Origin: Mesorhizobium plurifarium
GTDB taxonomy: Bacteria; Pseudomonadota; Alphaproteobacteria; Rhizobiales; Rhizobiaceae
Assembly (NCBI GenBank): GCA_000824785.1
Contig: CCNB01000019.1
Coordinates: forward strand, 5,163 to 69,162
Length of the DNA: 64,000 nucleotides
Reading direction: 5' to 3'
A program made the translations under genes and the position numbers. The notes beneath the pieces are model-generated. The model had not been told where the DNA came from. It was given only the letters and a program-made list of their open reading frames with translations, and ran no database searches. Below, one piece after another: positions 1 to 8,048 of this stretch (positions are counted from its first letter, which is position 1; each line of letters opens with the position of its first letter).

Positions 1-1128
1 ATGAAAAGGGCTTGGAAAGGAGCTGGACGCCCTTGTCGAGCCTGCCGTGGTGGACGATGGCGTTGCGCGAATAGCCGGTGGTGAACAGGGCCTTGAGGCC
101 GGGCCGGAGTTCGGCAGCCCTTTTGACAATATCGGCGCCGGTCATGCCGCTGGGCAGGACCACGTCGGTGAAGATCATGTCGATGCGGACATTGTCCTCC
201 AGGAACGCCAGTGCGGAGGGTCCGTCACGGGCTTCCAGAACGAGGTCGCCGAGCTCCTTCAAAGATTCACCGTGTAAGCGCGCACATCGAAGTCATCCTC
301 CACCACCAGGATCGTCTCGCCGGTGGCAGCTTCGGGGACGGCAGGACCTCCGGGGCATCCTCAATCGACGCCTCGGAAAGGAGCCGCGGGAGGTATATCT
401 TGACGGTCGTGCCCTCCCCGACTTCGGAGTACAGTTTGACGTGGCCCTTGGACTGTTTGACGAAGCCATACACTTGGCTCAAGCCAAGGCCTGTCCCCCG
501 CCCCTGCGCCTTCGTGGTGAAGAACGGCTCGAAGGCACGGGTAAGGGTTTTCACTGTCTATGCCGGAGCCCGTGTCGGAAACGCTGATGTCGGTGTACTG
601 CCCCGCCAAGACCTCTGCGTGAAGCGCCGCATAGGCCTCATCGAGGTGGGCGTTGAAGGTTTCGATCGTCAGCTTGCCGCCGCTGGGCATGGCATCCCGA
701 GCATTGATCGCCAGGTTGAGCAAGGCGCTCTCAAGCTCAAGGTCCGGTGCAGCATTTCGGACATGCCACGGATCAGGGCATTGGCGTCAACTGGCTTGGG
801 ATCCAACGGTTGCCGGCGGGCGAAAGCCAAGAGGCGTTGCGTCAACGCTGCCGCGCGTTGGGCACCGGTCATCGCCTGGGCGGTAGCCCGCCTCAGCCGG
901 CCCATCTCCTGCGGTAGATTGCGGTTGAGCGTATCAAGGTTTCCGACGATCACCTGCAGCAAGTTGTTGAAGTCATGCGCAACCCCGCCTGTGAGTTGGC
1001 CGATCGCTTCCATTTTCTGGACTTGCCGCAACTGCTCTGCATTAAGTTGCAGTTCCTGCGTCTTCTGGGCAACCAGCGTCTCCAGATCGGCATTGAGTTG
1101 CCTCAGCGCATCCTCGGCAGATCGCGGT
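1..1128 (-). pseudogene. Hybrid histidine kinase/response regulator, broken
   Basis: The minus strand encodes, in order, a coiled stretch, a HisKA dimerisation domain with the phospho-acceptor motif GGVAHDFNNLL (about 970-1010), an HATPase domain (NLAINARDAMPSGG near 700, then FEPFFTTKAQGRGTGLGLS near 470-530) and a receiver domain that runs off the window start. The pieces lie in different frames. Shifts are seen near 1128, 742, 560, 345 and 275. Several are single-base changes in short homopolymers. About 20 residues that normally separate the HisKA tail from the N-box also seem to be missing near 742, so this is real decay and not only sequencing error. No sensor domain is visible upstream. 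In intact relatives this class autophosphorylates and passes phosphate to its own receiver. Confidence 0.8.
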
Positions 1129-1211
1129 TGACTTCGGTTACGCCGCCATCGCGGCTAGCGGCATTCACAATTACCTTGAACATAGAAGCCGTAGCTTCCA
1201 CCATTGATGCC

Positions 1212-1517
1212 ATGCATCTCGTTCAGATTCTACTCCCCTGCATGGACAATGGCGGCCAGCCTTTCCCCAAGGAAGATTTTGAGAGGGTAAAAGAAGAGCT
1301 GGCGGGCCGTTTCGAGGGCGTTACCGCTTACCTTCAGGCTCCTGCTGATGGTCTGTGGAGAAAAGGTACCGAGTCAAACGCAGACAAGATCGTCATCTTT
1401 GAAGTCATGACCGACGAGATAGACCTGATCGAGTGGCGTGATCGCCGCATAACTCTCGAGGGGCGTTTCCGGCAGGAGAAGGTGATCATCCGCTATATGC
1501 CGATCACGTTGATCTAG
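1212..1517 (+). CDS. Conserved hypothetical protein, 101 aa
   Basis: A compact 101-residue acidic protein beginning MHLVQILLP and ending near RYMPITLI. The ATG at 1212 is chosen because the family-like N-terminus begins there, while the longer frame upstream overlaps the broken kinase. Small proteins of this pattern occur in rhizobia, but I know of no function. It has no signal peptide or membrane segment. It stands alone, divergent from the kinase remnant. Confidence 0.65.
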   Translation: MHLVQILLPCMDNGGQPFPKEDFERVKEELAGRFEGVTAYLQAPADGLWRKGTESNADKIVIFEVMTDEIDLIEWRDRRITLEGRFRQEKVIIRYMPITLI

Positions 1518-1641
1518 TCGCCAAGTGATCGCATCCACATTCCAGACTGCCGAAGAGCATTGACTGAGGAAGAGCAGCGGACGGGGTTGCCACTGCGCTC
1601 ACTCAAAGATCGCCCGCCAGCCTTTGCTGGGCCAGAAGCGG

Positions 1642-1824
1642 CTAGGCGGTTCGCTTCATCTCCGTTACCGGCACACCCAGCCGGAAAGCCTGTCCGTCGG
1701 CATACGAACGCGCGTAGTCCTCGGCTTCAAAAGGAAAAGTGAGGGTCTTTCCATAGGAGGTCACGCGGACCGCCCATTTGCTCTCTCTTATAAGCTCGAC
1801 CGCATGATGTTCGTGTGGCGCCAT
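1642..1824 (-). CDS. Small hypothetical protein, 60 aa
   Basis: A 60-residue protein starting MAPHEHHAVELIRES, preceded by a purine-rich ribosome binding site (GGGGAAGAG). It has alternating hydrophobic and charged residues and a central EAEDYARSYADGQAFRLG segment. It resembles short rhizobial hypotheticals. No function can be assigned. Confidence 0.5.
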   Translation of the reverse strand: MAPHEHHAVELIRESKWAVRVTSYGKTLTFPFEAEDYARSYADGQAFRLGVPVTEMKRTA

Positions 1825-2060
1825 ACTCTTCCCCTACGGCAGGCCGCAACGTAGCGGACAGGAGACGATTTGTATACAAACAAACGGATGCGGGCTGAGA
1901 ATTTACATTGGGCCTTCGTCTGCATGGAACGGGACTGACCTGCGGCAGGTCCGACTTTGAGATTCACGTGCCAGGCGAACCTTCCAGTGTTGATAGCTGA
2001 CGCAATTGCCATTTATGGCACGCTCGGCTCAGTCGGCGGAACTTTCGGCGGTCGACGGAG

Positions 2061-2351
2061 TTGAGCACGGCCAACGGGGGGACGCTGTTGCAAATATTCG
2101 ACAGGCTTGAAGCGCTGGTCCACGCAGAGGATGCCTCAGCGGCGGCCGGTGAAGCGCGATCACTGTTGGCGGAAATCGATCGCCGCGGCTCTGAAATGAT
2201 CTCGGCCGCCGTCGATGATTTTCTGATCGACATGTTGACCCTGGCATTCGTTGCCGAAGCGTTCGGGGGCGGCCCTTTGGAAGCTGCTCGCCGGCTGGCG
2301 CAGAAGAGATTATCCAAGATCAAGTTGCTGTCGGTGGTTCTGCCCGCGTAA
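2061..2351 (+). CDS. Hypothetical helical protein, 96 aa
   Basis: The frame opens with TTG at 2061, with GGAG lying unusually close, so the start is uncertain. The 96-residue product is mostly helical, with LEALVHAEDASAAAGEARSLLAEIDRRG followed by a hydrophobic stretch around FLIDMLTLAFVAEAFGGG. It is not recognised as a named family. The amino-acid composition is protein-like, and no better frame exists on either strand. Confidence 0.5.
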   Translation: MSTANGGTLLQIFDRLEALVHAEDASAAAGEARSLLAEIDRRGSEMISAAVDDFLIDMLTLAFVAEAFGGGPLEAARRLAQKRLSKIKLLSVVLPA

Positions 2352-2491
2352 CCCCGATAGTGGCCGGGTCAAGCAAAGGTGTTTTGCGGCAATCCACTAG
2401 GCCTCCGAGTGGCCGGCTATGTAAACAGTGTTCGGCACAGGCCGTGAGATAGAACTCAAATGGAGACTCGCCGATCGTGACAAAGAGCTGC

Positions 2492-2887
2492 TCAGCGCAA
2501 CAGCCCTTCTCCCGCAAAATCTTCCCAGCCGCGCAGCTTTGAGGGAGGATCCTCGTCCCAAGTGCTGTCGCTCGAACTTGCGCGCCCTCGCTTTTGCGCC
2601 CGCTTCAGAGCTGCCTTTGCGGCGGCGCGCCTCCGGTTCTCGGCCGTCGCCGCGGTGTCTTCTTCGCGCCAGACGGTGACAAGATCGCGATCGAGCACAT
2701 CTTCGATGTGGCATGGATCGAAGACATGGAAGGTGATCTTTCGCGCTCGGCCCCGGAGTTTGACCGTTCTGGTCCCGGCGCTCTGCAAGCGACCATCCTT
2801 TAGCCATCGGTGCCGCTCCCCAGACGAAATTGTAAGGATGTCCTCCACTTCGCGCGGGATCACCGGAAGTCCTTCGATGTCCTGCAT
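2492..2887 (-). CDS. Conserved hypothetical protein, possible nucleic-acid-binding
   Basis: The conserved core reads VEDILTISSGERHRWLKDGR, then a basic stretch TRTVKLRGRARKITFHVFDP, then EDVLDRDLVTVWREED, and ends in a Lys/Ala/Arg-rich tail. This layout resembles small rhizobial proteins with an 'ERRRW.KDGRL' motif. The basic composition suggests DNA or RNA binding, which is inference only. The frame stays open to a GTG at 3076, but the conserved part begins near the ATG at 2887 (131 aa). No clear ribosome binding site decides between them. Confidence 0.5.
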   Translation of the reverse strand: MQDIEGLPVIPREVEDILTISSGERHRWLKDGRLQSAGTRTVKLRGRARKITFHVFDPCHIEDVLDRDLVTVWREEDTAATAENRRRAAAKAALKRAQKRGRASSSDSTWDEDPPSKLRGWEDFAGEGLLR

Positions 2888-3271
2888 TGCGTCGGAAACG
2901 ATCGCTTTTGCCGCCTCGCCATCGGCACCCGAACCCTCCGGCAGCCGCAGGGAGAGGACTCTTGACCGATGTGAAGGAGCTTTCTCGACGCTGCCGGCAG
3001 CCGGGCACGCATCTCCAGAAATATACCCCTCGCCCGGACCGACGATCCAAGCGTCGCAACGGGGGACAGCGGCCACTCTGCGATCAGCTTTGAGTTCGGC
3101 TCGATTTTTCGGCTTGCAGCCATGAAGGTTAAATAGGTCTTTGCCTCGCCTAACTCAACGCGGAAAGATCGCCGGACCGTGATGCATACTCGCATCTTCC
3201 GGCACTCCGACTCCGGCCGATGGAGCGAATTGTCAAACAGCGAGTTAGGCTGCCTAGACGGGAGGTAGAGA

Positions 3272-3844
3272 ATGAGTCTCAAACCCGCTTCCAAAAGCAT
3301 GGGCTACGGCACACCAACCACCCCGGCGGCGGAAGGCTTGGCCCCTGCCCTGGCACGGAACATAGAGGCACTGGTCGAGAGGCGGAAGCGTGACGCCAAG
3401 ACTGCATCCTTTGAGGAGCGCACGGCTGCGGCCATCAGCAGATTCGCAGGCAGCATGCCGTTCGTCTACATCCACCTTGCCTTCTTTGGAGCATGGATTG
3501 CACTCAACCTAGGCGTCGTGTCCTTTATCAAGCCGTTTGATCCATCCCTGGTAATCCTGGCCATGTTTGCTTCGGTCGAAGCGATTTTTCTGTCGACCTT
3601 CGTGCTGATTAACCAGAACCGTATGGCGGCGGAGGACGATGCCAGGGCGGACCTCGATCTGCAGGTCAGCCTTCTGAACGAACATGAGACGACCAAGCTC
3701 ATCAAGCTGGTGGAAGAGATTGCCAAGCGCCTGGACGTCAACACCGAAGCAGACGACGAACTGGAGGAGCTCAAGCGCGACGTGGCACCGGAAGCAGTTC
3801 TGGACAAGATCGAAGAGATGGGCGAGCGCGAGATGCCGACTTGA
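3272..3844 (+). CDS. DUF1003 family membrane protein
   Basis: 190 residues. Two adjacent transmembrane helices lie around residues 65-84 (FVYIHLAFFGAWIALNLGVV) and 93-113 (VILAMFASVEAIFLSTFVLI). They are followed by the family signature INQNRMAAEDD and a charged helical tail rich in Glu/Asp. This matches DUF1003, a family of small inner-membrane proteins of unknown role. A good ribosome binding site (GGGAGG) precedes the ATG. Exonuclease III follows 26 bases downstream on the same strand, so co-transcription is likely. Confidence 0.85.
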   Translation: MSLKPASKSMGYGTPTTPAAEGLAPALARNIEALVERRKRDAKTASFEERTAAAISRFAGSMPFVYIHLAFFGAWIALNLGVVSFIKPFDPSLVILAMFASVEAIFLSTFVLINQNRMAAEDDARADLDLQVSLLNEHETTKLIKLVEEIAKRLDVNTEADDELEELKRDVAPEAVLDKIEEMGEREMPT

Positions 3845-3870
3845 TATTTTGCCACGCAGGGAGATAGGCA

Positions 3871-4644
3871 ATGACCCGGATAGCGACCTTCAACGTCAAT
3901 GGCGTCAACGGCCGCCTGCCGGTCCTGCTGAAGTGGCTTGGCGAGACCAGGTATGACGTGGTCTGCCTTCAGGAGTTAAAAACGTCCGACGACAAATTTC
4001 CAGTCGAGGCCATCCGAGACGTCGGCTACGGCGCTGTTTGGCACGGCCAGAAATCCTACAACGGTGTGGCTATACTGGCGCGAGGGAAGGATCCGGTCGA
4101 GCGTCGCCGCGGCTTGCCGGGCGATCCCGACGACACGCACAGCCGCTATCTGGAGGCAGAGATCGACGACCTTGTCGTCGGCTGCATCTATCTACCCAAT
4201 GGCAATCCGGCGCCAGGCCCCAAGTTCGATTACAAGCTCCGCTGGTTCGAGCGTCTCGTTACCTACAGCCGATCGTTGTTAGGCGGGCGCACCGTTCTCT
4301 GTGGCGACTACAATGTCGTCCCCGCGGAGATCGACGCCGTAGTACCTCGGCGTTGGTTGGGCGATGCGGTCTTCTTCCCGGAAAGCAGGAACGCCTACGC
4401 TCGCATGCTGGGCCTGGGCTGGGTGGATGCGATGCGCCGGATCCACCCGGGCAAAGGCATCTACACCTATTGGAACTTCTCCTATCGCGGCGGCTACGAC
4501 CGAAGCTCCGGCCTGCGCATGGATCACTTGCTTGTAAACCCATCACTTGCGCACACGATTCAATCTGCAGGCGTCGATGCCGAGACCCGTGGGTGGGAAA
4601 AACCCAGCGATCACGCTCCCGCCTGGATCGACATAGGCGGATGA
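3871..4644 (+). CDS. xthA: Exodeoxyribonuclease III (AP endonuclease)
   Basis: 257 residues of the endonuclease/exonuclease/phosphatase fold, usual length for bacterial exonuclease III. Diagnostic motifs are the N-terminal ATFNVNGVNGR, the metal-binding Glu in CLQELKT (about 32-38), GDYNVVP (145-151), MDHLLVN, and the catalytic Asp-His pair in SDHAPAW near residue 247. The enzyme cleaves DNA at abasic sites and removes blocked 3' ends in base excision repair in the cytoplasm. The start has a clear AGGGAGA ribosome binding site. It fits with the ligase, PolX-like and YedK-like repair genes elsewhere in the window. Confidence 0.93.
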   Translation: MTRIATFNVNGVNGRLPVLLKWLGETRYDVVCLQELKTSDDKFPVEAIRDVGYGAVWHGQKSYNGVAILARGKDPVERRRGLPGDPDDTHSRYLEAEIDDLVVGCIYLPNGNPAPGPKFDYKLRWFERLVTYSRSLLGGRTVLCGDYNVVPAEIDAVVPRRWLGDAVFFPESRNAYARMLGLGWVDAMRRIHPGKGIYTYWNFSYRGGYDRSSGLRMDHLLVNPSLAHTIQSAGVDAETRGWEKPSDHAPAWIDIGG

Positions 4645-4870
4645 AGCGCTCGCGCATGGCATCCATTGTTGCGGCTGCGACGCGGCCGTAGTGCGAGCAG
4701 GCGATCGAATGCACCTCGAAATGCCGCGATGAGCGTATAGTCCGCGTAGTTGTAGAAGCGTTGGTTTTTCCCGGCACCATTCGGTTCGGGCGGAACCCCA
4801 TGCACCTTGCCGTGCCACCGGCCGAAGGGCGCCGACTACCCGTCGCGCGGAGAACCTGAAGAGCCGGCAA
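4645..4870 (-). pseudogene. DUF488 family gene fragment
   Basis: The minus strand contains NGAGKNQRFYNYADYT followed by FRGAFDRLLALR. This matches the middle of the DUF488 family, where 'NYADY...F..G...L' precedes a conserved 'CAIMCAE.....CHR' block. That block and the N-terminal part are absent, and the frame shifts on both sides. I read this as a decayed internal fragment with no functional product. Confidence 0.55.
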
Positions 4871-5009
4871 CTCGACCCGCAGCGCTCTTGAATTGGAAAT
4901 AGACCCCTCCAATATTTTTCTGCGCCGAGAGTGCTCGCCAAGCGGGATTCTGGTCCGCTGGGGAGCGCGGAGGGAGATGTTGCTGCTCAGCGGTAATCGG
5001 AGGGCTTTT

Positions 5010-5324
5010 ATGGAAAGCGGAATGTTCAAGCAGCCGATTTTCGTTAGGGACGACGGCTGCGTTCTTCGAAAGATCGAATGTCTCATGGACGCCATAGAGT
5101 TTCTGGAGGAATGGCCTGTTGAAAGGCGTGGCCTTTTGCATGCAGCTGCGTGCGAAACCTGCTGCTCCGCATATGATGGCCGGAAGTCTGTCGAGGCGGC
5201 GCATAAGACCTTTACGACTTGGGCACGCAGGGTCAAAGTCATCGAGGATGTCCCGTTTGCGCCACCGTGGATGACAGGGCCGAAGATCAGCTCTGTAGAT
5301 CGCCTTATAGAAGCTGGCGGCTGA
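5010..5324 (+). CDS. DUF982 domain-containing protein
   Basis: The ATG at 5010 (MESGMFKQPIFVRDDG) is chosen over longer in-frame starts because GGAGGG lies 5 bases upstream and the family begins here. The 105-residue protein follows the DUF982 pattern: a short beta region, DAIEFLEEWPVERRG, then AAACETCCSAYDGRKSVEAAHKTF. DUF982 proteins are small, abundant in rhizobia and of unknown function. It appears to be transcribed alone. Confidence 0.75.
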   Translation: MESGMFKQPIFVRDDGCVLRKIECLMDAIEFLEEWPVERRGLLHAAACETCCSAYDGRKSVEAAHKTFTTWARRVKVIEDVPFAPPWMTGPKISSVDRLIEAGG

Positions 5325-5845
5325 ATTCGCCGCGACGGTTGTCGGGCCGCGCGGCATCCACCGAGATTGCATCGAAGATCCGCTGCGACCCTGACCCTCC
5401 AACCACTGCTTTTGCGCTGGAACGCTCGTTCGCGGCGTTTGGTGACGTCTGGGACGTGATCGGGCGGATAGCCGACCACACCTGGATTCACGCCGTTGAC
5501 GTGGGTCAGCCAAATGGCGCAGCGCTGACGGCAGGTGCGCGCCTCCAAGTTAGCGCAGCCGGTGTTTGAGCATGCCGTCCAGGCGGGATTGTGCCGAAAA
5601 CCGAGGCCAAGGCGGGCGACAATCGAGGCTCGAAAAAGGGCGCTTGCCGAGCCTTATGTCGCAAAAGCAGAAATTGACGAAGCTGTTCCAGCTCCAGCAA
5701 AACCCGGCCACTGGTTCCTGACGACGTTCACCGGAACGGGCAGACGACATAAAACGCGGCGCCCCAGCCCTGCTCGGAGCGCAGCCCTGGCTTTTTGCCG
5801 AAAACCGACTAAGACATTCAGCCAATTTGCCTCCGGAGATACTGC
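5325..5845 (+). other. Intergenic, no gene recognised
   Basis: About 520 bases between the DUF982 gene and the MucR-type regulator. Several open frames exist on both strands, but none has protein-like composition or a recognisable motif. The 3' end holds the ribosome binding site of the regulator (CCGGAG just before 5846). Confidence 0.5.
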
Positions 5846-6292
5846 ATGCCCGACGAGAACACCCAAAGCCTTCTGATAGCGCTCACCGCCGACATTGTCT
5901 CCGCCTACGTCGGTAATAACGCTGTCCCTGTAGCGTCTCTGCCTGAACTGATTCAAAACGTGAACTCGTCGCTTTCGAAGGTCGGGCGGCCGGCCGAGCC
6001 GGTGAAGCCGCCCCAAGCACCCGCGGTCAATCCGAAGCGATCGGTTTTCCCTGACTACATTATTTGTCTCGAGGACGGCCAGCGGTTTAAGTCGCTGAAG
6101 CGCCATCTCGGCGTGCACTACGGCCTGACGCCGGACGAGTACCGCGAGAAGTGGCATTTAGCGCGCGACTATCCGATGGTGGCGCCGAACTATGCGGAGC
6201 AGCGGTCAGCGTTGGCAAAGGCGAGTGGTTTGGGTCGGAAGGTTGCGCTAAAGCCGGTAAAGAAGGCGACCGCGAGGCGGAAGTCTAGCTAG
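5846..6292 (+). CDS. MucR/Ros family transcriptional regulator
   Basis: 148 residues with the complete MucR/Ros fold. The helical N-terminus (LTADIVSAYVGNN) mediates oligomerisation in the family. The prokaryotic zinc-finger region is C74-x2-D77-x9-H87-x3-H91 followed by GLTPDEYREKW and DYPMVAPNYAE. The second zinc ligand is Asp instead of Cys, as in many Mesorhizobium members. MucR proteins bind AT-rich DNA with T-A steps and silence or tune surface polysaccharide, motility and accessory genes. A lysine/arginine-rich tail is typical of extra DNA contacts. A large inverted repeat lies just downstream. Confidence 0.9.
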   Translation: MPDENTQSLLIALTADIVSAYVGNNAVPVASLPELIQNVNSSLSKVGRPAEPVKPPQAPAVNPKRSVFPDYIICLEDGQRFKSLKRHLGVHYGLTPDEYREKWHLARDYPMVAPNYAEQRSALAKASGLGRKVALKPVKKATARRKSS

Positions 6293-6304
6293 CACAAAAT
6301 CCGA

Positions 6305-6376
6305 AGCGTCAGCCGGCGGCATCAGTACTGTTGAGACTGCACATCCGGATCAACCAGCCTCCGCCGGCCTGACGCT
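6305..6376. repeat. Long imperfect inverted repeat after mucR
   Basis: The arm AGCGTCAGCCGGCGG at 6305-6319 is the reverse complement of 6361-6376 except for one bulged base. A 41-base spacer separates them. It could be a terminator-like structure for the regulator gene or a small palindromic repeat element. There is no T-run on the plus-strand side. Confidence 0.65.
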
Positions 6377-6416
6377 CGAAGACACTCAGTGAGGTGCCGT
6401 TACCGACGGCCTCCCC

Positions 6417-6677
6417 TTACGAGTAGACCGTTAGTGTCCAGGCGAGGTTTTCGGAGCTGCCCGCTTCGATCACTTGAAGGGTCTTGTTGGGACCGGCATG
6501 TTGAACCCAAATGCCGTGCAATGCCTCTATTGCCGGTCGGCCGCGTGCTGGCGGACCGTAAGGTGAATGCACCTCTGCGTCTTCGGTAAAGATTGCGGCG
6601 CAGCCGGCAGCATCCCCCAGTCGATACGCCGCGACATACAAGTCCCAAATCTCCTGTAGATCATCGAAGATCGACAT
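6417..6677 (-). CDS. SnoaL/NTF2-like protein, short
   Basis: 86 residues starting MSIFDDLQEIWDLYVAAYRLGD, with a GAGAGGAA ribosome binding site. The order DAAGCAAIFTEDAEVHSPYGPPARGR, then AIEALH, is that of the SnoaL/DUF4440 cone-shaped alpha-beta fold, used for small ketosteroid-isomerase-like enzymes. Typical members run to 110-140 residues. This one stops after AWTLTVYS, so the last strands are missing and it may be a truncated or non-catalytic copy. Substrate unknown. Confidence 0.65.
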   Translation of the reverse strand: MSIFDDLQEIWDLYVAAYRLGDAAGCAAIFTEDAEVHSPYGPPARGRPAIEALHGIWVQHAGPNKTLQVIEAGSSENLAWTLTVYS

Positions 6678-6751
6678 GGTTTCCTCTCTTGGCCCGGCGT
6701 CATATTTTAGCGAAGACTTATAATTGCGACTAGACCTATTGAGGTAGCCCG

Positions 6752-7069
6752 TCATTCATCGCGCCAGATCACCCGCTTCTCCCATCGGATTTCGACCAGC
6801 CGCCGAAAGCGGATCGTGTGGGCTTGCTCGCCGGTCGGGTGGAACAGCTGCGCGCTCATCCACTCGCGGCTACCGCACTTCTGGCAACGAGCCTTATCCC
6901 TCACCTCATCGATCGCGACATTGCCAACGACCTCGCGCAACTCGAGTGGCTTGTAGTAGCGCGTGATGTTGCAGCGCCCGCAGCGGATGCCCACAACCTG
7001 CCCCGCGTCGTGGGCGTGGGTCAGGGTCCAGGCGGCGCCTCTTGGCCATTTGTCGGGTTGCTCCGGCAT
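6752..7069 (-). CDS. Conserved hypothetical protein with zinc-ribbon-like cysteines
   Basis: 105 residues starting MPEQPDKWPRG. Two Cys pairs (IRCGRCN and ARCQKCGS, about residues 30-33 and 62-65) form a likely zinc ribbon. The C-terminus is basic and aromatic (IRFRRLVEIRWEKR). The longer frame upstream would overlap the divergent operon and lacks protein-like composition. It is transcribed away from the LexA-box promoter region, so it might share SOS control. Function unknown. Confidence 0.65.
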   Translation of the reverse strand: MPEQPDKWPRGAAWTLTHAHDAGQVVGIRCGRCNITRYYKPLELREVVGNVAIDEVRDKARCQKCGSREWMSAQLFHPTGEQAHTIRFRRLVEIRWEKRVIWRDE

Positions 7070-7111
7070 AAGCTGAAATGAGGAACTTAGTCCTACTCGG
7101 TCAAGGGGCGC

Positions 7112-7136
7112 TTGACAATTTGTTCCCATTTCGTTC
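7112..7136 (+). promoter_or_regulatory. LexA (SOS) box with overlapping promoter
   Basis: GTTC at 7122-7125 and GTTC at 7133-7136 are separated by seven bases, the direct-repeat LexA operator of Alphaproteobacteria. A perfect TTGACA -35 element lies at 7112-7117, so bound repressor would cover the promoter. The site is 34 bases upstream of the start at 7170, and the operon ends in a YedK-type SOS-associated peptidase. This makes SOS control likely. Confidence 0.75.
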
Positions 7137-7169
7137 ACTGTGGGCATGGCAGCCAAAGGGAGGCCGAAA

Positions 7170-7760
7170 ATGAACATTTTGATGAATGCCAGGGGCGCGA
7201 CCCCTGAAGAAAAACAGCGGGGCATCGACGCAGCTCGCGAGGTGATTGAGCGCTCCGGGTTGACGCCCGAGGAAGCGGCTGGAGGCTCTTTCGCGGTCGA
7301 AGGCTGGGACGACATGGGCTTCCCACCGGACCAGGAGCCATCGGAAGAAGAGTATACTGCGGCCGAGGTTTGGTGGGCAGCGAGCAACGCCGCAATTAAG
7401 GCGTGCTGTGAGGGCTGGCCTGACGAAAAACGCAGGCAGGTTCTCGGCCTGCAGCTGCTTCACGATTCCGAGACGCAGCTAGCGGACCGCTCGACGGCAT
7501 TGGTGCGAATGCGCGAGATCGTCCAAGCGGAGGATGGCCAAGGGGAGTTCAGCGATAACCGGGTATTTTTTCTGGCACTCGCCGCCACTGCGGAGGTGCC
7601 GGATAGTTCAAAAGCGCAGGAGCTCGTCAGCGCGGTAACGGTTGCTCACACCTCGCTGTCGCTCGCACGCTTCCATCCAGATGAGCCTATTGAGCCAAAG
7701 CGCCAGGCGGTGCTCGACGCGATTGACGCGCTTGAAGCGGGATCGGCGCCGCTCAACTGA
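7170..7760 (+). CDS. Hypothetical protein, first gene of a probable SOS operon
   Basis: 196 residues from the ATG at 7170, preceded by GGGAGG. It is acidic and mainly helical: EEKQRGIDAAREVIERSGLTPEEAA near the N-terminus, then YTAAEVWWAASNAAIKACCEGWPDEKR. No membrane segment, signal peptide or catalytic motif is visible, and I do not recognise the family. The LexA box sits directly upstream, and two genes follow with short gaps (13 bases, then 11), which suggests a DNA-damage-linked role by association. Confidence 0.65.
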   Translation: MNILMNARGATPEEKQRGIDAAREVIERSGLTPEEAAGGSFAVEGWDDMGFPPDQEPSEEEYTAAEVWWAASNAAIKACCEGWPDEKRRQVLGLQLLHDSETQLADRSTALVRMREIVQAEDGQGEFSDNRVFFLALAATAEVPDSSKAQELVSAVTVAHTSLSLARFHPDEPIEPKRQAVLDAIDALEAGSAPLN

Positions 7761-7773
7761 GGAAGGTTGTTGA

Positions 7774-8037
7774 ATGTCAACCCACGTCCTTCCAGAGCAC
7801 AAAAAGCCCAAGCTCATTGTCGTGGTCGCCTTTGACCGCGGCGACGACGGGGAACTGTTTCCAATGTATGGGCCGACCGATCAGCAAAGCGAAGAGCGGG
7901 CGATCCGGACTGCCAAAGCGCTAGCAGGAAAGCACGTCGGCGTTATAGCCTGGAGCAGGGATGCCGATCCGGCGCTCGGGGACTACGGACCGCCAAACAC
8001 CCTCTTTGTGAGCGGCGACGTCCCCGACATGGAGTGA
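7774..8037 (+). CDS. Conserved hypothetical protein, 87 aa
   Basis: 87 residues. The order PKLIVVVAFDRGDDGELFP, then EERAIRTAKALAGKHVGVIAWSR, suggests an alpha-beta fold with one hydrophobic strand. Small rhizobial proteins of this type are common beside YedK-like genes, but their function is unknown. The ATG follows a GGAAGG-type site. It lies between the LexA-box gene and the peptidase on the same strand. Confidence 0.65.
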   Translation: MSTHVLPEHKKPKLIVVVAFDRGDDGELFPMYGPTDQQSEERAIRTAKALAGKHVGVIAWSRDADPALGDYGPPNTLFVSGDVPDME

Positions 8038-8048
8038 GCAGGCAGGAG

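Noticed and set aside
2397..3059. Long minus-strand frames over the 2492 gene
   Set aside because: Arg/Ser-rich shadow frames with no motif.
5325..5845. Several 60-110-aa frames between DUF982 and mucR
   Set aside because: No motif, no ribosome binding site, shadow-like composition.
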